15,772 nucleotides of DNA, taken from contig CALALS010000222.1 in NCBI GenBank assembly GCA_937925525.1, forward strand, positions 1 to 15,772, in the 5' to 3' direction. Source of the DNA: an uncultured Flavobacteriales bacterium. GTDB taxonomy: Bacteria; Bacteroidota; Bacteroidia; Flavobacteriales_E; Vicingaceae. A program made the translations under genes and the position numbers. Below the pieces are notes generated by a model. It saw only the letters and a program-made list of their open reading frames with translations. It searched no databases and was not told the origin of the DNA. Numbering within the stretch: the first letter of the stretch is position 1; each line of letters begins with the position of its first letter. Shown piece after piece: positions 15,296-15,772 of the stretch.

Positions 15296-15772
15296 TGCGA
15301 GTACTTGCAAAAATTATTTCCATTATTTTCCACCCACTATTAATGCCTACATACGGACTGCTGGTAATTTTTAACTCACCATCATTTGTAAATTATTCAT
15401 TAAGTTTTGACTTCAAGCTATACTTAGTTTTGTATGTCTTTTTTTATTGCTTTGTTACTCCGGTTTTTGTTACGCTCTTTTTATGGAAAAGAAGAATAGT
15501 CTCTTCTCTTTCACTTCCGCTCAGAAAAGAAAGAATGATACCTTATATTTTAAGTATTGTAATGACAAGTGTTGTTCTTTTCTCTTTGGGCAAAAAAGGT
15601 ATTCCTCACGTAATGTTTTTGTTTATACAAGGAGTATTAATAGCAGTTATCCTTTCCTTTTTAATCAACTTTTTTTGGAAAATAAGTGCACATGCAGTAG
15701 GTATTGGAGGTTTAATTGGTTGTTTAATTGCGTTACATATAAAATTACATGCCGATATGCTTGTGTTTATTT
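15295..15772 (+). CDS. PAP2-like integral membrane protein, partial at right edge
   Basis: The first 159 codons are visible and the gene runs past the window. The start ATG overlaps the rpoN stop by one base. The product begins MRVLAKIISIIFHPLLMPTY and has about five hydrophobic segments, so it is an inner-membrane protein. RKERMIPY (about residue 79) and WKISAHAVGIGG (about residue 128) resemble the phosphatase-like (PAP2) motifs of a family often annotated in Bacteroidota as PAP2 superfamily or PA-phosphatase-related. The canonical PSGH sequence appears only as SAH, so enzymatic activity, presumably on a lipid phosphate, is uncertain. The third motif would lie beyond the edge. Confidence 0.65.
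   Translation, partial: MRVLAKIISIIFHPLLMPTYGLLVIFNSPSFVNYSLSFDFKLYLVLYVFFYCFVTPVFVTLFLWKRRIVSSLSLPLRKERMIPYILSIVMTSVVLFSLGKKGIPHVMFLFIQGVLIAVILSFLINFFWKISAHAVGIGGLIGCLIALHIKLHADMLVFI

Overview
The window is AT-rich and fits a member of the Bacteroidota, most likely Flavobacteriales. Three things point there. It carries a gliding/type IX secretion (T9SS) C-terminal sorting domain paired with a PorP/SprF-family outer-membrane protein. Four intergenic promoters match the Bacteroidota sigma pattern (TTG, a 20-21 bp spacer, then TAnnTTTG) rather than an E. coli -35/-10. Gene starts lack strong Shine-Dalgarno sequences. I infer the taxon from sequence features; I could not search a database.

Layout from left to right. 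(1) 1-50, minus: the first 16 codons of a HesB/IscA-type iron-sulfur carrier, leaving the window at its left edge, with its promoter at 86-116. (2) 180-1202, plus: thiL, thiamine-monophosphate kinase. (3) 1279-5605, plus: a three-gene surface cassette from one promoter. It encodes a small secreted protein of unknown function, a 991-residue Ig-like/PPC-like surface protein with a T9SS type B sorting domain, and a PorP/SprF-family membrane protein. The first two genes overlap as ATGA and the last two are 2 bp apart. (4) 5613-12234, minus: a tripartite RND efflux operon in the order tetR, tolC-like, adaptor, RND permease. The adaptor gene is split by a frameshift of about 1 nt near 9846-9864. A perfect 8-bp inverted repeat (12262-12292) overlaps the tetR promoter and is the likely operator. 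(5) 12370-15772, plus: asnS, rpoN (sigma-54) and the start of a PAP2-like membrane protein that runs off the right edge. rpoN and the last gene overlap by one base.

How the genes work together. In the surface cassette, the PorP-type protein probably assists export or anchoring of the adhesin it follows, as SprF does for SprB. The efflux genes would form an inner-membrane pump, a periplasmic adaptor and an outer-membrane channel, with the TetR protein repressing its own operon. Unless the frameshift is a sequencing error, the pump should lack a working adaptor. The remaining genes (thiL, asnS, rpoN) are housekeeping.

I see no tRNA, rRNA, insertion sequence, CRISPR array or convincing intrinsic terminator. 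No gene-free stretch exceeds about 135 bp. The most unusual points are the broken adaptor, the operator-promoter overlap with a probably leaderless tetR mRNA, and the unknown small protein coupled to the adhesin.
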